37,745 bases of DNA from JAAEQG01 sp023133475 (GTDB taxonomy: Bacteria; Planctomycetota; Phycisphaerae; UBA1845): assembly GCA_030631415.1 (NCBI GenBank), contig DAOVLE010000018.1, positions 1 through 37,745 of the forward strand, in the 5' to 3' direction. This document shows, in pieces, positions 8,225 through 19,665 of this stretch (the first letter of the stretch is position 1; each line of letters opens with the position of its first letter). The notes under the pieces are model-generated. The model saw nothing but the letters and a program-made list of their open reading frames with translations, was not told the origin of the DNA and did not search any database. The translations under genes and the position numbers were made by a program.

Positions 8225-8704
8225 ATGAGCATTGAGGACGAAATCATCTTGTACACCGATGGTGCTTGTAGCGGCAACCCGGGGCCGGGCGGCTGGGCGT
8301 GCATCCTTGTCCACCACACCACCGAGACTATCAGGAAGTTGGCTGACGGTGTCGAGAACACCACCAACAATCGCATGGAATTGATGGCGGTCATAAAGGG
8401 ATTGGACTCGCTTAAACGCCCCTGTCGTGTCCGGGTGGTCAGCGATAGCCAATACGTGATAAGGGGGATGAGCGAATGGGTGCACCAGTGGATCAAAAAT
8501 GATTGGCGACGGGGGCCGCGGAAGTCTCAACCGGTTAAAAACATCGATCTGTGGAAAACACTGGTGGACCTCTGCAACCGACATGAAGTCACCTTCGAAC
8601 ACGTCCCTGCCCACTCCGGGCATTCCGCAAACGAAGAATGCGACCGCATGGCGGTAGCAGCGACCAAAGCACTCAAAAATGGAAAATGGAAAATGGAAAA
8701 TTGA
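8225..8704 (+). CDS. rnhA: Ribonuclease HI, C-terminus encoded by a repeat
   Basis: Cuts the RNA strand of RNA-DNA hybrids (primer and R-loop removal), cytoplasmic, Mg-dependent. All catalytic positions are present: D12 in YTDGACSGNPGPGG, E52 in NNRMELMA, D74 in VVSDSQYV, H130 in VPAHSGH, D140 in EECDRMA. 159 aa with ATG at 8225. The basic handle (WIKNDWRRG) is present too. The fold should end near AATKAL (residue 150); the last nine residues, KNGKWKMEN, and the TGA stop are read from a tandem AAATGGA array, the fourth unit AAATTGA supplying the stop. Divergent from ribE. Enzyme identity is certain; the tail is probably unstructured. Confidence 0.97.
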   Translation: MSIEDEIILYTDGACSGNPGPGGWACILVHHTTETIRKLADGVENTTNNRMELMAVIKGLDSLKRPCRVRVVSDSQYVIRGMSEWVHQWIKNDWRRGPRKSQPVKNIDLWKTLVDLCNRHEVTFEHVPAHSGHSANEECDRMAVAATKALKNGKWKMEN

Positions 8705-8803
8705 AAATGGGGAGATGGGGAGATGGGAAACATCGCCGTTGGGTGCACTCCCTTCTTCTCTGCGCTCTCTGCGTCTCTGCGTTCATGAATAATCCGGGTT
8801 AGC
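8677..8803. repeat. Composite repeat: AAATGGA array + GGGTGCACTCCC + TCTCTGCG module
   Basis: Begins inside rnhA with three AAATGGA units, AAATTGA (stop) and AAATGGG. A degenerate GAGATGGG part follows, then GGGTGCACTCCCTTCTTCTC and TGCGCTCTCTGCGTCTCTGC, ending with GTTCATGAATAATCCGGGTTAGCGG. The same modules in the same order follow the ATP-grasp gene at 14526-14640. Parts recur inverted at 15376-15410, 19683-19710 and 20160-20205. Confidence 0.9.
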
Positions 8804-8874
8804 GGCAAGACGCAAAGAACATCACGAAGAAAAACGCCGAGCGGAACTGCACCAAGCAAAAAAGAGACAAAACC

Positions 8875-10092
8875 ATGACCACAAACGCCGAAACGCGACC
8901 CAAACTCAGACCAGTCGAAGCTTTTCCAGCTCCCGATGCCGGGCCGGGCATGGTGATCTTGCGCGATCCTTCCGGACTGTCATCCGCCGTGCTGACCGTC
9001 AGTGAGGCGGTGCTGTTTGTCCTGAGCTTTTTCGATGGGCAAAATACACTGGCGGAAATCAGCCAGGCGTTCGCCCGGCAGTTCGACAAACCCCTGCAAG
9101 ATGACCAGCTCGAAACCATCGTCTCCCACCTCCGCCAAGCTCATCTCCTGGAGGGCGAATCCTTCGAGACTTACTACCAGAGCCTGGTGGATGAATATCT
9201 GTCCGCTCCGACGCGAGTCATGCACAGCAGCGAAGAACTGGGCGTGGACCGGGACATCGGGCGGTTCTTCAACGCTCTAATGGCAGAGGTTCCGGTTCCC
9301 GACGACCACGCACAGATCGCCGGCTTGATCGCCCCACACCTCGACTACCCGCGTGGGGGGGCGTGCTACGGGGCAGCCTACGCTCAACTCCGCAACCGCC
9401 CCACGCCCGAGCGAATCATCATCCTGGGCACCAATCACTTCGGGCGCTCCTCGTCGGTGGTGGCTACGCGGAAAGGTTTTGAGACCCCACTCGGCACCAC
9501 CGAGACCGACATCGAGTTCATCGAGCAACTCGAAACACGATGCGGCAATCTCCGCCGCTTTGAATTCGACCACCAGCGTGAACACTCGGTGGAGCTTCAG
9601 CTCCTATGGTGCCAGCACTTGTTCGGTGCGGATCGTTTCGTAATGGTCCCATTCCTCTGCCCCGACCCTTGCGGGCTGACCGGCACCATGCCTTACGACG
9701 GAAACGGCGTGGACCTCCGCGATTTCGCCCGGGCACTGGCAGAGTGCGTCAGGCTGGACGGGAAAGACACTTTCCTGATCGCCGGAGCAGACCTGAGCCA
9801 CGTGGGTGCCCATTTCGGCGACGACCGCAAACTGGATGACGCCTTCCTGATGGAAGTGCACAAGCGAGACACTCACGCTTTACAAGGCCTGGAAAACGAA
9901 GGGCCTGAAGCCTTCTTGGCCTTCGTCGCCGAGGGCAATAATCCCACGCGCATTTGTGGTGCCGGCTGCATTTTCGCCCTCATGTCAGCCCTGCCCGGCA
10001 CACAAGCCCGGCAAATCAAGTATCATCAAACGGTCCATGAGGAGTCGCAGACCGGGGTAACCTGCGCCGCTGTCCTGGTCACGCGGCACTGA
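8875..10092 (+). CDS. MEMO1-family (AmmeMemoRadiSam B) protein with N-terminal PqqD-like region
   Basis: 405 aa. Residues about 150-403 match the MEMO1 family: APHLDY (H155), ILGTNHFG (H188), EHSVELQLLW, AGADLSHVG and GAGCIFALMSAL supply the His, Asp and Cys residues that bind metal in this dioxygenase-related fold. In bacteria the family often sits beside AMMECR1 and radical-SAM genes; neither partner is here. Residues about 24-100 form a small helical region (TVSEAVLFVLSFFDG, TLAEISQAFA, VSHLRQAHLLEGE) resembling PqqD-like or winged-helix binding domains; this is inference. ATG 8875 is chosen; upstream is repeat-derived and A-rich (AAAAAAGAGACAAAACC). The last codons (VTRH) and TGA run into the ACGGTCGCGGTACTGATC repeat. 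Biochemical function unknown. Confidence 0.85.
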   Translation: MTTNAETRPKLRPVEAFPAPDAGPGMVILRDPSGLSSAVLTVSEAVLFVLSFFDGQNTLAEISQAFARQFDKPLQDDQLETIVSHLRQAHLLEGESFETYYQSLVDEYLSAPTRVMHSSEELGVDRDIGRFFNALMAEVPVPDDHAQIAGLIAPHLDYPRGGACYGAAYAQLRNRPTPERIIILGTNHFGRSSSVVATRKGFETPLGTTETDIEFIEQLETRCGNLRRFEFDHQREHSVELQLLWCQHLFGADRFVMVPFLCPDPCGLTGTMPYDGNGVDLRDFARALAECVRLDGKDTFLIAGADLSHVGAHFGDDRKLDDAFLMEVHKRDTHALQGLENEGPEAFLAFVAEGNNPTRICGAGCIFALMSALPGTQARQIKYHQTVHEESQTGVTCAAVLVTRH

Positions 10093-10164
10093 TCGAAGAG
10101 GCCGCTCCCTTACGGTCGCGGTACTGATCGAGGAGGCCGCTCCCTTACGGTCGCGGTACTGATC
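10081..10164 (+). repeat. Tandem GAGGCCGCTCCCTTACGGTCGCGGTACTGATC repeat filling the MEMO/lpxK gap
   Basis: Partial unit GCGGCACTGATCGA at 10083, then two full units of about 36-38 bases each. The stop of the MEMO gene lies in the partial unit and the lpxK ATG begins immediately after the second unit, so the entire 72-base spacer is repeat DNA. It holds no separate ribosome binding site except the GGAGG in the second unit, about 30 bases from the ATG. Confidence 0.9.
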
Positions 10165-11223
10165 ATGGAACTTTATCGCCGCATCATATCAGGAGAGGCA
10201 GGGCCTTGGGCGGCTCCACTGCGAGCCGGGTTATGGGCCGCTTCGTGTATCTATCGGCTGGTGGTCGATCTGCGGAACCAGCGATATGATTCCATTCCCG
10301 ACCGCATCCGGAGACTTCCGGTTCCGGTGCTCAGCGTCGGCAATATAACCGCCGGTGGGACCGGCAAGACGCCGCTGGTGATCGAGCTGGCCCGGCGTCT
10401 GCAACAGCGTAGCCGCCAGCCGGCGGTCGTCTCACGCGGCTATAAATCGCAAGCGAACCAAGCGGCGGATGAGCTTCTGTTAGTTCGGCGGCGGGCTGGC
10501 GACCTGATCACTGTGGCTGACCCTGATCGTGTTGCCGGTGGGCTAAAAGCCGTCGAACAGGGGGCTGACGTCATCGTCCTTGACGATGCCTTCCAGCATC
10601 GCCGCATCCACCGCGACCTGGACATCGTGGTTATCGACGCCACCTGCCCGTTCGGCTACCACCATCTTCTGCCGCGAGGCCTGTTGCGTGAGCCGCTCGC
10701 TGGCCTGGCTCGTGCCGATCTCATCGTACTATCGCGGACAGACGCCGTGTCGGCGGAGCGGATCGAGGCTATCGCAAGCATCATCAGGCGATACAACACC
10801 GAGGCACCAATCCTCCACTCCCGCCATCATCCGACGCATCTGTCGGCACTGGACGGTGCTCGGATGGAACTTGCCATGCTCCAGGCCCGCCAAGTGGTAT
10901 GCGTATCCGGAATCGGGAATCCTCAGGCCTTCGTCCGCACCGTCGAGTTGCTCGGAGCCGTGCCCCTCGCCAGCCTCCATCTGCCGGACCACGCCCGGTA
11001 CGATGCCGGCGTCTGGAACTCGCTCGCCCGCATGGTTCAACGATTCCCCCACGCGGAGTGCCTGGTCACCACCGAGAAGGACCTGGTCAAGCTCGATTCA
11101 GAGCGTTGGAAGTCGTTTCCGTTGCCCATCGTGGCGGTGGTCATCGACATCAACTTGACCGGCAGCAGCGATACAATCCTCCAGACGGCGGTGGACCGGT
11201 TGATCTGCCCAAGGCAAGAGTAG
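10165..11223 (+). CDS. lpxK: Tetraacyldisaccharide 4'-kinase
   Basis: Phosphorylates the 4' position of the lipid A disaccharide; membrane-associated P-loop kinase, sixth step of lipid A synthesis. 352 aa, usual length. N-terminal amphipathic and hydrophobic part at residues 16-34. Walker A region SVGNITAGGTGKTPLV at 57-72, VVSRGYKS, and Walker B-like VIVLDDAFQHRRIHRDLDIVVID with Ala where DDGFQHR is common. LLPRGLLREPL and CLVTTEKDLVKL are also typical. ATG at 10165 directly abuts a repeat. The TAG stop (11221-11223) is at the same time the first three bases of the hairpin repeat TAGGGCGGGTTTCACCCGCC. With the LptF/G pair it supports an LPS-bearing outer membrane. Sure. Confidence 0.94.
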   Translation: MELYRRIISGEAGPWAAPLRAGLWAASCIYRLVVDLRNQRYDSIPDRIRRLPVPVLSVGNITAGGTGKTPLVIELARRLQQRSRQPAVVSRGYKSQANQAADELLLVRRRAGDLITVADPDRVAGGLKAVEQGADVIVLDDAFQHRRIHRDLDIVVIDATCPFGYHHLLPRGLLREPLAGLARADLIVLSRTDAVSAERIEAIASIIRRYNTEAPILHSRHHPTHLSALDGARMELAMLQARQVVCVSGIGNPQAFVRTVELLGAVPLASLHLPDHARYDAGVWNSLARMVQRFPHAECLVTTEKDLVKLDSERWKSFPLPIVAVVIDINLTGSSDTILQTAVDRLICPRQE

Positions 11224-11554
11224 GGCGGGTTTCACCCGCCTTCTCCGCTATATCACAAAAAAAGTTTCACGAATTCCATTTTCCATTTTTCATTTTTCAT
11301 TTTCAATTTCTCACGCTCCACGCTCTATGCTCCACGTTCTATGCTCCACGCTCCCCTTCGGGTCGCCGCTAAACGTTGCGGACTTGTCGCCGCTAAACAA
11401 CCCCGCGCGGTTTCTCTAACGTTTTTTGCCATGCCCCTCCCATTGGAAGATGATTTGACATCCGCAAAGTGGCATAGTTGAATCCTGTCAGGACGGTGGG
11501 TGTTCTTTCGCCACCGGATTGGGGGTCAGGTCCCATGGAAGACGAAGGTTGAGT
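11221..11554. repeat. Repeat-filled spacer: hairpin, heptamer arrays, TTTAGCGG module
   Basis: Order: hairpin TAGGGCGGGTTTCACCCGCC (11221-11240). Then a degenerate inverted AAATGGA array (11276-11310). Then heptamers CACGCTC/TATGCTC/CACGTTC in phase (11310-11352). Last, the CCCCTTCGGGTCGCCGCTAAACGTTGCGGACTTGTCGCCGCTAAAC module (11352-11398), also at 15310-15375 and inverted at 17679-17706 and 34060-34112. About 150 bases before the next start look unique; nothing coding is seen. Confidence 0.8.
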
Positions 11555-14725
<3,171 letters not shown>

Positions 14726-14857
14726 GGTCTGCCATGCGTGCTCCGTGGCGAATTATCCGGTCTGACTCTGGCGTCGGCTGGGATTGTATCGTAGGTTTCG
14801 ATGGAGCTGACGTGACGCATCGTCGCCGGCTACCACGCCGCCACAGGGGACGACGAC

Positions 14858-15202
14858 ATGGACGATATCGCAGAACAACTCGATCAAGTTCGGGGTGAAT
14901 TCGCGCACCTGCTCAGTGCCTACCCGGGCGCCTCATCCGAGGAGAAACAGGAGATTCTGGACCACTGCGAGTTCCTCGGCGGTGAGGTCCAGGAACTGGT
15001 CGGGGTTCTAAAGCTGAGCATCCATAGGATCACGAATATCGCGCTTTCGTCGATCGAAGAGGAGGCCCCGCGGGAGGCGGATCAGCTCGAACAGATCGCC
15101 CGCCAGGGTATCCGAGTTGCCCACGGTGCCGGCGAAGAAGTGTCGGCAGCCGTCCGCCTGATCCGACAACTCCAAGACAAGCAGACCACCGGCGAACCGT
15201 AG
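14858..15202 (+). CDS. Small all-helical protein of unknown function
   Basis: 114 aa, acidic, no signal peptide or membrane segment, so probably cytoplasmic. Sequence suggests three or four helices, the first (DDIAEQLDQVRGEFAHLLSA) with heptad-like hydrophobic spacing, then SSEEKQEILDHCEFLGGEVQ, a middle helix with ELVGVLKLSIHRITNI, and a last helix AAVRLIRQLQDKQ. ATG 14858 follows AGGGGACGACGAC, a plausible ribosome binding site at 9 bases. The TAG stop is the first part of a GTAGGGTGGGTGGAACC hairpin repeat. I recognise no family. Codon pattern and start context are acceptable for a real gene, but size keeps confidence moderate. Confidence 0.6.
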   Translation: MDDIAEQLDQVRGEFAHLLSAYPGASSEEKQEILDHCEFLGGEVQELVGVLKLSIHRITNIALSSIEEEAPREADQLEQIARQGIRVAHGAGEEVSAAVRLIRQLQDKQTTGEP

Positions 15203-15778
15203 GGTGGGTGGAACCTCGCGGAGCGAGGTGGAACCCACCAACCCGGAAGAAATGGAGAATGGAGAATCAAACGCCACCTTTTGCATTCTCCACGCTCCAT
15301 TCTCCACGCTCCCCTTCGGGTCGCCGCTAAACACTGCGGACTTGTCGCCGCTAAACGTTGCGGACTTGTCGCTGCTAACCCGGATAATTCATGAACGCAG
15401 AGACGCAGAGTTGAGCAGAATAGGAAGTTAGGGGGAATTCATTGAGAAAAGCTCATATACACAGTGTCAATGGGAGAGATGGGTTATTGGGATCATAACC
15501 TACTTCTCTGCAATACTCTGCGGTTGCTTCGTCGCTCGCGCTTTGGGCTCGGATCCGTAGGCGCCTCGTTGCCTCTTACCTTTTGCCTGCTGCCTCGTGC
15601 TTCTTGCCCCGGCAACAAAAGTGGGCTTTCGCCTGTTCCGATTTTGTGTTAGGATACCCAGCATCGCCTTATAGACTAAGGGGTGGCTGGTTGGAGTGGT
15701 TCGTTATAGGGGGCGTGTGTGGCTTCGCGCTGAAGCCTGACGGCTTCCGGTGGTGTCAAGAGAAGAACAGGAGACATC
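15200..15778. repeat. Repeat-rich spacer before rpsU
   Basis: Contains the hairpin GTAGGGTGGGTGGAACCTCG / CGAGGTGGAACCCACC (15200-15239). Then comes a heptamer array built of CTCCACG/CTCCATT (15285-15312), the CCCCTTCGGGTCGCCGCTAAAC module twice (15310-15375), and GCTAACCCGGATAATTCATG with AACGCAGAGACGCAGAG (15376-15410). A 60-base stretch ending CTCATATACACAGTGTCAATG (15411-15470) is shared with 19705-19775. The last about 120 bases before rpsU look unique and should hold its promoter. No gene seen. Confidence 0.8.
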
Positions 15779-15958
15779 GTGGTCAAGATCAAACCTCGGG
15801 GATCAGAGTCCGTGCAGCAGATGCTCAAGCGTTTCAAGCGTCTGTGCCAGCGTGAAGGTCTCACGCGGGACATGAAGAGGGCCAGCTACTACGAGAAGCC
15901 TTCCGAAAGGAAGCGACGCAAGTCGCGCAAGGCACTTCGGCGAGCTGCCACGCTTTAG
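15779..15958 (+). CDS. rpsU: Ribosomal protein bS21
   Basis: Small-subunit protein near the anti-Shine-Dalgarno end of 16S rRNA, acting in initiation. 59 aa, very basic. The reading is (M)VKIKPRGSESVQQMLKRFKR, then LCQREGLTRDMKRASYYEKP and SERKRRKSRKALRRAATL. The middle block with the acid-to-basic switch, Y-EKPS and RKR-K matches S21. The start is GTG at 15779 with AGGAG five bases ahead; no other in-frame start gives the conserved N-terminus. It is flanked on both sides by repeats and stands alone, as rpsU often does. Short length and the GTG start make it easy to miss. Confidence 0.95.
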   Translation: MVKIKPRGSESVQQMLKRFKRLCQREGLTRDMKRASYYEKPSERKRRKSRKALRRAATL

Positions 15959-16071
15959 CTCTGCCATCAAAACTTGCGACGGGGGCGTTCTGCCCTACTG
16001 ACAGCTTCGGTAGCCGTAAATATTCAGTAAACCCGTATGCGGAATAGCGTGGGGTTTGTGGCGGTAGGCTT

Positions 16072-16212
16072 GCGCTAGGCCCGGCATTTATGCCGGGTAT
16101 TGGAGTGGTTGCCTTTAACCCCCCCCGTTCCGCCCCGTCGCCGAAGGCGACGGGGCGGAACGGGGGGGCTTTGTTCGACTTTCTCACCCGGCATAAATGC
16201 CGGGCCTAGCGC
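16072..16212 (+). repeat. Triple-hairpin element, copy 1 (141 bp)
   Basis: Terminal inverted repeats of 27 bp are perfect: left GCGCTAGGCCCGGCATTTAT... (16072-16098), right its complement (16186-16212). Each end is itself a hairpin (CCCGGCAT-TT-ATGCCGGG). The centre is a perfect 23-bp stem (16120-16142 with 16146-16168) around GAA. It lies between convergent rpsU and a minus gene. An upstream flank (ATTCAGTAAACCCGTATGCG, AATAGCGTGGG, about 16022-16070) is shared with copy 2. Confidence 0.95.
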
Positions 16213-16401
16213 GACGGAATGCCTGAGATTGCCGCCTTACCCTGAGGCTCACTTCGCTCCCCCTGGGCTAAAATCCACCATCCCCGTTGGAGGCTCAGAA
16301 GAAGACGCCTCGTTGCCTTGTTGCCTCTTGCCTCTTACTTTTACACCACGGGTTTACTGGATATATACCGGTAGCCTATTGCGGCAGGTTTTCAACCTGC
16401 C
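16213..16401. repeat. Fragments of dispersed repeats
   Basis: Contains CCCCGTTGGAGGCTCAGAAG with AAGACGCCTCGTTGCCTTGT (about 16280-16325), an inverted relative of the sequence at 37658-37720, and a decayed GGCAGGTTTTCAACCTGCC hairpin (16382-16400) just behind the stop of the minus-strand gene; the latter could serve as its terminator. Confidence 0.6.
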
Positions 16402-17424
16402 CTACTTGCCCGTTGTCTTGGTGCTTTGGGGGGCTTTGGAAGTTGTTTTGCTCTTCGACTTCGAGGGCTTGCGTGCTTTGCCCTGCTTTGCCTTGGACTT
16501 CGCCTCGTACTTCTTCTTTTGAGCGGGGGTGGGGATTTTGTTCAGGCGGGTCTTGAGTTCGTTGAACATCTTTTTCTTAAGCGGCCTGTTCAGGGCAGCC
16601 TCGTCTCGCTCAGCCTTCGCACGTTTTTTGAGGTCTCCCGCCGCCACCGCCTGGTTGAATCGCTTCTTGACAGACTCGAACTCCTTGGCTTTGGACGAGC
16701 GGTAGCTCGCAGCCGTTTGCTTCATCTCACGCAGAATGGATTCGGCACTGCCTTTTTGCCCGGGGTCCAACTGGTACTTTTGGATGAACTCTCTGACGTA
16801 TTTGTCCCACTTGCCCTCCGGCTGGGTGGGCTGATAGACGAGTTTTGGTCTTGATGGGCGGGTGGGTTCGTCGGGCGTAGGCTTGTGCCGTGGGAACATG
16901 GGGTTGGGCACCGTGTTTCCCTTTTTCCAGTTCCCGAAGTTGTTGTTGATCTGGATGAACTGCCCTTTCATCGCGTTCAGGTCATATTCGTGGAGTTTTT
17001 TCTGCTCGGGGCTCAGGATTTCGCCCCATTCATCGTTGGATTTGTAGATGGCGTCTTCTGCCTTTTCGACCAACGGCAGGGCGGCTTCGGCGATACGCCT
17101 GGCTGCTGCCGCGTCCGGGGCCTCGCCGGTTATTTGATGGCGGGCCAGCTCGCGGACCAGCGGCCAAATCGCCTCCTCGTTTTCCTCGAGGAACTGAGTA
17201 ACACGTTCATACATCATCTTCCGCGTGAATTCGGTCTGCTGTTTGTCAAGGTTGTACCTTCTGGCGACGTTATCTGCCGCCTGGCGGATCATCCCATCGA
17301 CGTTCCACCACTGGTGGACGTCCTTCTTGGCTTTTTGAGCATCTTTCGACCCACTGTCAGCCGACACGGCAACACACGGGAGCAATCCGAAAGCCGCCAC
17401 CCACAACACCAGAGTACGTTTCAT
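16402..17424 (-). CDS. Secreted Lys-rich protein of unknown function
   Basis: 340 aa. ATG 17424 (MKRTLVLWVAAFGLLPCVAV) with GGAG eight bases ahead gives a Sec signal peptide, likely cut after VSA (residue about 22), so it is periplasmic or exported. Two helical stretches are alike: one with ARRYNLDKQQTEFTRKMMYE, the other with IQKYQLDPGQKGSAESILRE. Both have the Y-x-LD-x-xQ pattern seen in planctomycete and Spy/CpxP-like proteins, but I cannot assign the family. Between them is a Pro-rich linker (PNPMFPRHKPTPDEPTRPSR). The C-terminal 60 residues are Lys/Ser/Thr-rich (KSKAKQGKARKPSKSKSKTT) and probably disordered, possibly binding anionic wall, LPS or nucleic acid. No operon partner. Confidence 0.72.
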   Translation of the reverse strand: MKRTLVLWVAAFGLLPCVAVSADSGSKDAQKAKKDVHQWWNVDGMIRQAADNVARRYNLDKQQTEFTRKMMYERVTQFLEENEEAIWPLVRELARHQITGEAPDAAAARRIAEAALPLVEKAEDAIYKSNDEWGEILSPEQKKLHEYDLNAMKGQFIQINNNFGNWKKGNTVPNPMFPRHKPTPDEPTRPSRPKLVYQPTQPEGKWDKYVREFIQKYQLDPGQKGSAESILREMKQTAASYRSSKAKEFESVKKRFNQAVAAGDLKKRAKAERDEAALNRPLKKKMFNELKTRLNKIPTPAQKKKYEAKSKAKQGKARKPSKSKSKTTSKAPQSTKTTGK

Positions 17425-17808
<384 letters not shown>

Positions 17809-18579
17809 TCAATTCCCCATTCCCCTCTCGATCTTTGGTTGGGGTGTCAGGTTCTGTATGGCGGTGTGGATTTTGCTTGTTGCGCGTTTGAGGGTTTCGC
17901 GGTCGCGGCTGGTGAACTCGCTCAGGTCCACGGGCTGACCGTAACGCACCCGAGCGCGATGCCGGGCAAAGAAGGACGCCGCAACACCATCACGGTACAC
18001 CAACCCGCTGATGTAGGCTGGGACCACCGTTGCCCCGGTCTGCAAAGCCAACAAAGCCACCCCGTCCTTGGCAGGTTCGGTTTCGCCGGGCCTGGATATG
18101 CGCCCTTCGATGAAGATTCCGAGCATCTCGCCCGCGCGGAGCCGCCGGATCGCCGTTCTGGTGGCGGCGGTGTCGCGGCTGTCGCGCTTCACCGGAATGC
18201 AACGAACACCACTGAAAATGTGCCGCAACACGGGCAGGTGGGCATACTCGCGAGCAATCATAAACCCCATAATTCGTCGTGGGCAGGTGGCGTAGAGCAT
18301 CAGCGGGTCCGCCGTCGAACCATGGTTGGCGGTGAGGATAACCGGGCCTGACGGCGGCACGGTGCAAGGGCCTACCCGCTGCAGGCGATACCACAACGCT
18401 GCCCAAAAGCGGTTGAGGCACCAGAGCACATAAACCACCAAGGGGTAGCCGGGAAAACTCCGCCGCCCAGACCACACCACCACTGTAAGCCCCAAAACAA
18501 TCGCCACCACGGCGAAGATCAGCCACACAGCGTTGGCCAAGGCGGCAGCCGGAACTGGAACATGAGCAATTGCGGGCAT
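17809..18579 (-). CDS. PlsC-like 1-acylglycerol-3-phosphate acyltransferase
   Basis: Membrane acyltransferase of the LPLAT family, probably making phosphatidic acid from lysophosphatidate and acyl-ACP. 256 aa. One or two N-terminal helices (about 12-36 and 43-62). Motif I ANHGSTADP (H86 and D91, the HX4D catalytic pair), motif II GVRCIPVKR (124-132), motif III IFIEGRISRPG (Ile in place of Pro in the usual FPEG) and motif IV TVVPAYISG. ATG 18579 is chosen because it precedes the first helix by 10 residues; open sequence further upstream has no family features. The C-terminal GMGN and TGA fall in a degenerate AAATGGA-type array (GGAATTGAGGAAATGG). Substrate is inferred from family. Confidence 0.87.
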   Translation of the reverse strand: MPAIAHVPVPAAALANAVWLIFAVVAIVLGLTVVVWSGRRSFPGYPLVVYVLWCLNRFWAALWYRLQRVGPCTVPPSGPVILTANHGSTADPLMLYATCPRRIMGFMIAREYAHLPVLRHIFSGVRCIPVKRDSRDTAATRTAIRRLRAGEMLGIFIEGRISRPGETEPAKDGVALLALQTGATVVPAYISGLVYRDGVAASFFARHRARVRYGQPVDLSEFTSRDRETLKRATSKIHTAIQNLTPQPKIERGMGN

Positions 18580-18684
18580 TTCGTATGTCGCTGTTCGACA
18601 CCGGTATCGACACCACTCATCTGGAACCAGCCACCCAGGATACGATCCTGAAATTCGATCGCAACCGATTGTTTCACCCGACCG

Positions 18685-18706
18685 CCGATCATAGTATGAT
18701 GATCGG
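18685..18706. promoter_or_regulatory. 8-bp inverted repeat in divergent plsC/cyclophilin gap
   Basis: CCGATCAT-AGTATG-ATGATCGG, perfect arms with 6 bases between, centred between the two divergent starts. It also contains TATGAT, a possible -10. It could be an operator; not a member of the dispersed repeat families seen here. Confidence 0.35.
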
Positions 18707-18768
18707 TGCCGGGTGGTCGAAAGGTCGGCTGCTCGGGGATCGAGCCACACAGTGTTGGAGTCAGTCAG

Positions 18769-19665
18769 ATGATGCGAGCATTAGTTTGGATGGTGCTTTG
18801 GGCAACGGCAATCAGCCCCGCTCTCGCGGAACGCAACCCCAAAACCTCTTCGGAACGATCCAGGCCGACCAAGCCCCGCAACCGCGAAACTAAACCCAAA
18901 CCCCACAAGCTGGCGGAGAGCCTGGTTCTGGTGGAGATGGAAACCACTTTCGGGGAGATCGTTCTGGAACTGGACGCCGACCATGCTCCGATTTCGGTGA
19001 AGAACTTCCTGCGTTACGTCGACGAGGGGTTTTACGACGGCACCATTTTTCACCGCGTGGTTCCACACTTCCTGATTCAAGGTGGCGGATACATGCCATC
19101 GCTGATGCGAAAGACCGCCGGGCTGCATCCTCCGATTCGCAACGAGTGGGACAACGGTTTACAGCACAAGCCCCTCACCATCGCCGCCGCTCGATTCCCC
19201 GGCAAACCCGATTCCGCCACGTCGGAGTTCTTCATCAACATGGTGGACAACCCCCGCCTCGACCGCCCGCAAGAGGATGGGGCGGGTTATGCAGTGTTCG
19301 GGCGGGTGGTTGCCGGCAAGGAGGTTATCGAGAATATCCGCACTGCGGACCTCGATATTCACCCTCGCTACCAAGTGCCCAGCGGCAACCCGGTCACTCC
19401 GATGACGCCTATTGTGATCATCTCGGCCCGCCGTCTGGATGACGAGGGGGAGGGCATCGATTCGCCGGGCAACCCCGGGGAAACAGACGATCTCCAGCGA
19501 GACAAGCGTTCACGAGCCCGGGACTCTTCCACAAAGCGGCGATCCTCTCGGCCCCCCTCGGATCAGACCCGCTCACAAGATCGTCAATCGCCGGAAAAGA
19601 GCGAGCGCAAGCCGCCCGAGAAGAGCAGACGCAAACCGCGCGAGGATCGTGACTCGCCCAAATAG
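18769..19665 (+). CDS. Secreted cyclophilin-type peptidyl-prolyl isomerase
   Basis: Catalyses proline cis-trans isomerisation, here outside the cytoplasm. ATG 18769 (MMRALVWMVLWATAISPALA) with GGAG 8 bases ahead gives a signal peptide cut after ALA. Residues about 22-48 are a basic linker. The cyclophilin domain follows (about 50-225): VEMETTFGEIVLELDADHAP, FYDGTIFHRVVPHFLIQGGG with the catalytic Arg of FHR, and TSEFFINMVDN. The latter corresponds to the SQFFI block with Glu for Gln. GYAVFGRVVAGKEVIENI follows. The last 70 residues are highly charged and repetitive (RSRARDSSTKRRSSRPPSDQ, KSERKPPEKSRRKPREDRD), probably disordered. A dispersed repeat starts within about 20 bases of the TAG stop. 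Domain sure; clients unknown. Confidence 0.93.
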   Translation: MMRALVWMVLWATAISPALAERNPKTSSERSRPTKPRNRETKPKPHKLAESLVLVEMETTFGEIVLELDADHAPISVKNFLRYVDEGFYDGTIFHRVVPHFLIQGGGYMPSLMRKTAGLHPPIRNEWDNGLQHKPLTIAAARFPGKPDSATSEFFINMVDNPRLDRPQEDGAGYAVFGRVVAGKEVIENIRTADLDIHPRYQVPSGNPVTPMTPIVIISARRLDDEGEGIDSPGNPGETDDLQRDKRSRARDSSTKRRSSRPPSDQTRSQDRQSPEKSERKPPEKSRRKPREDRDSPK

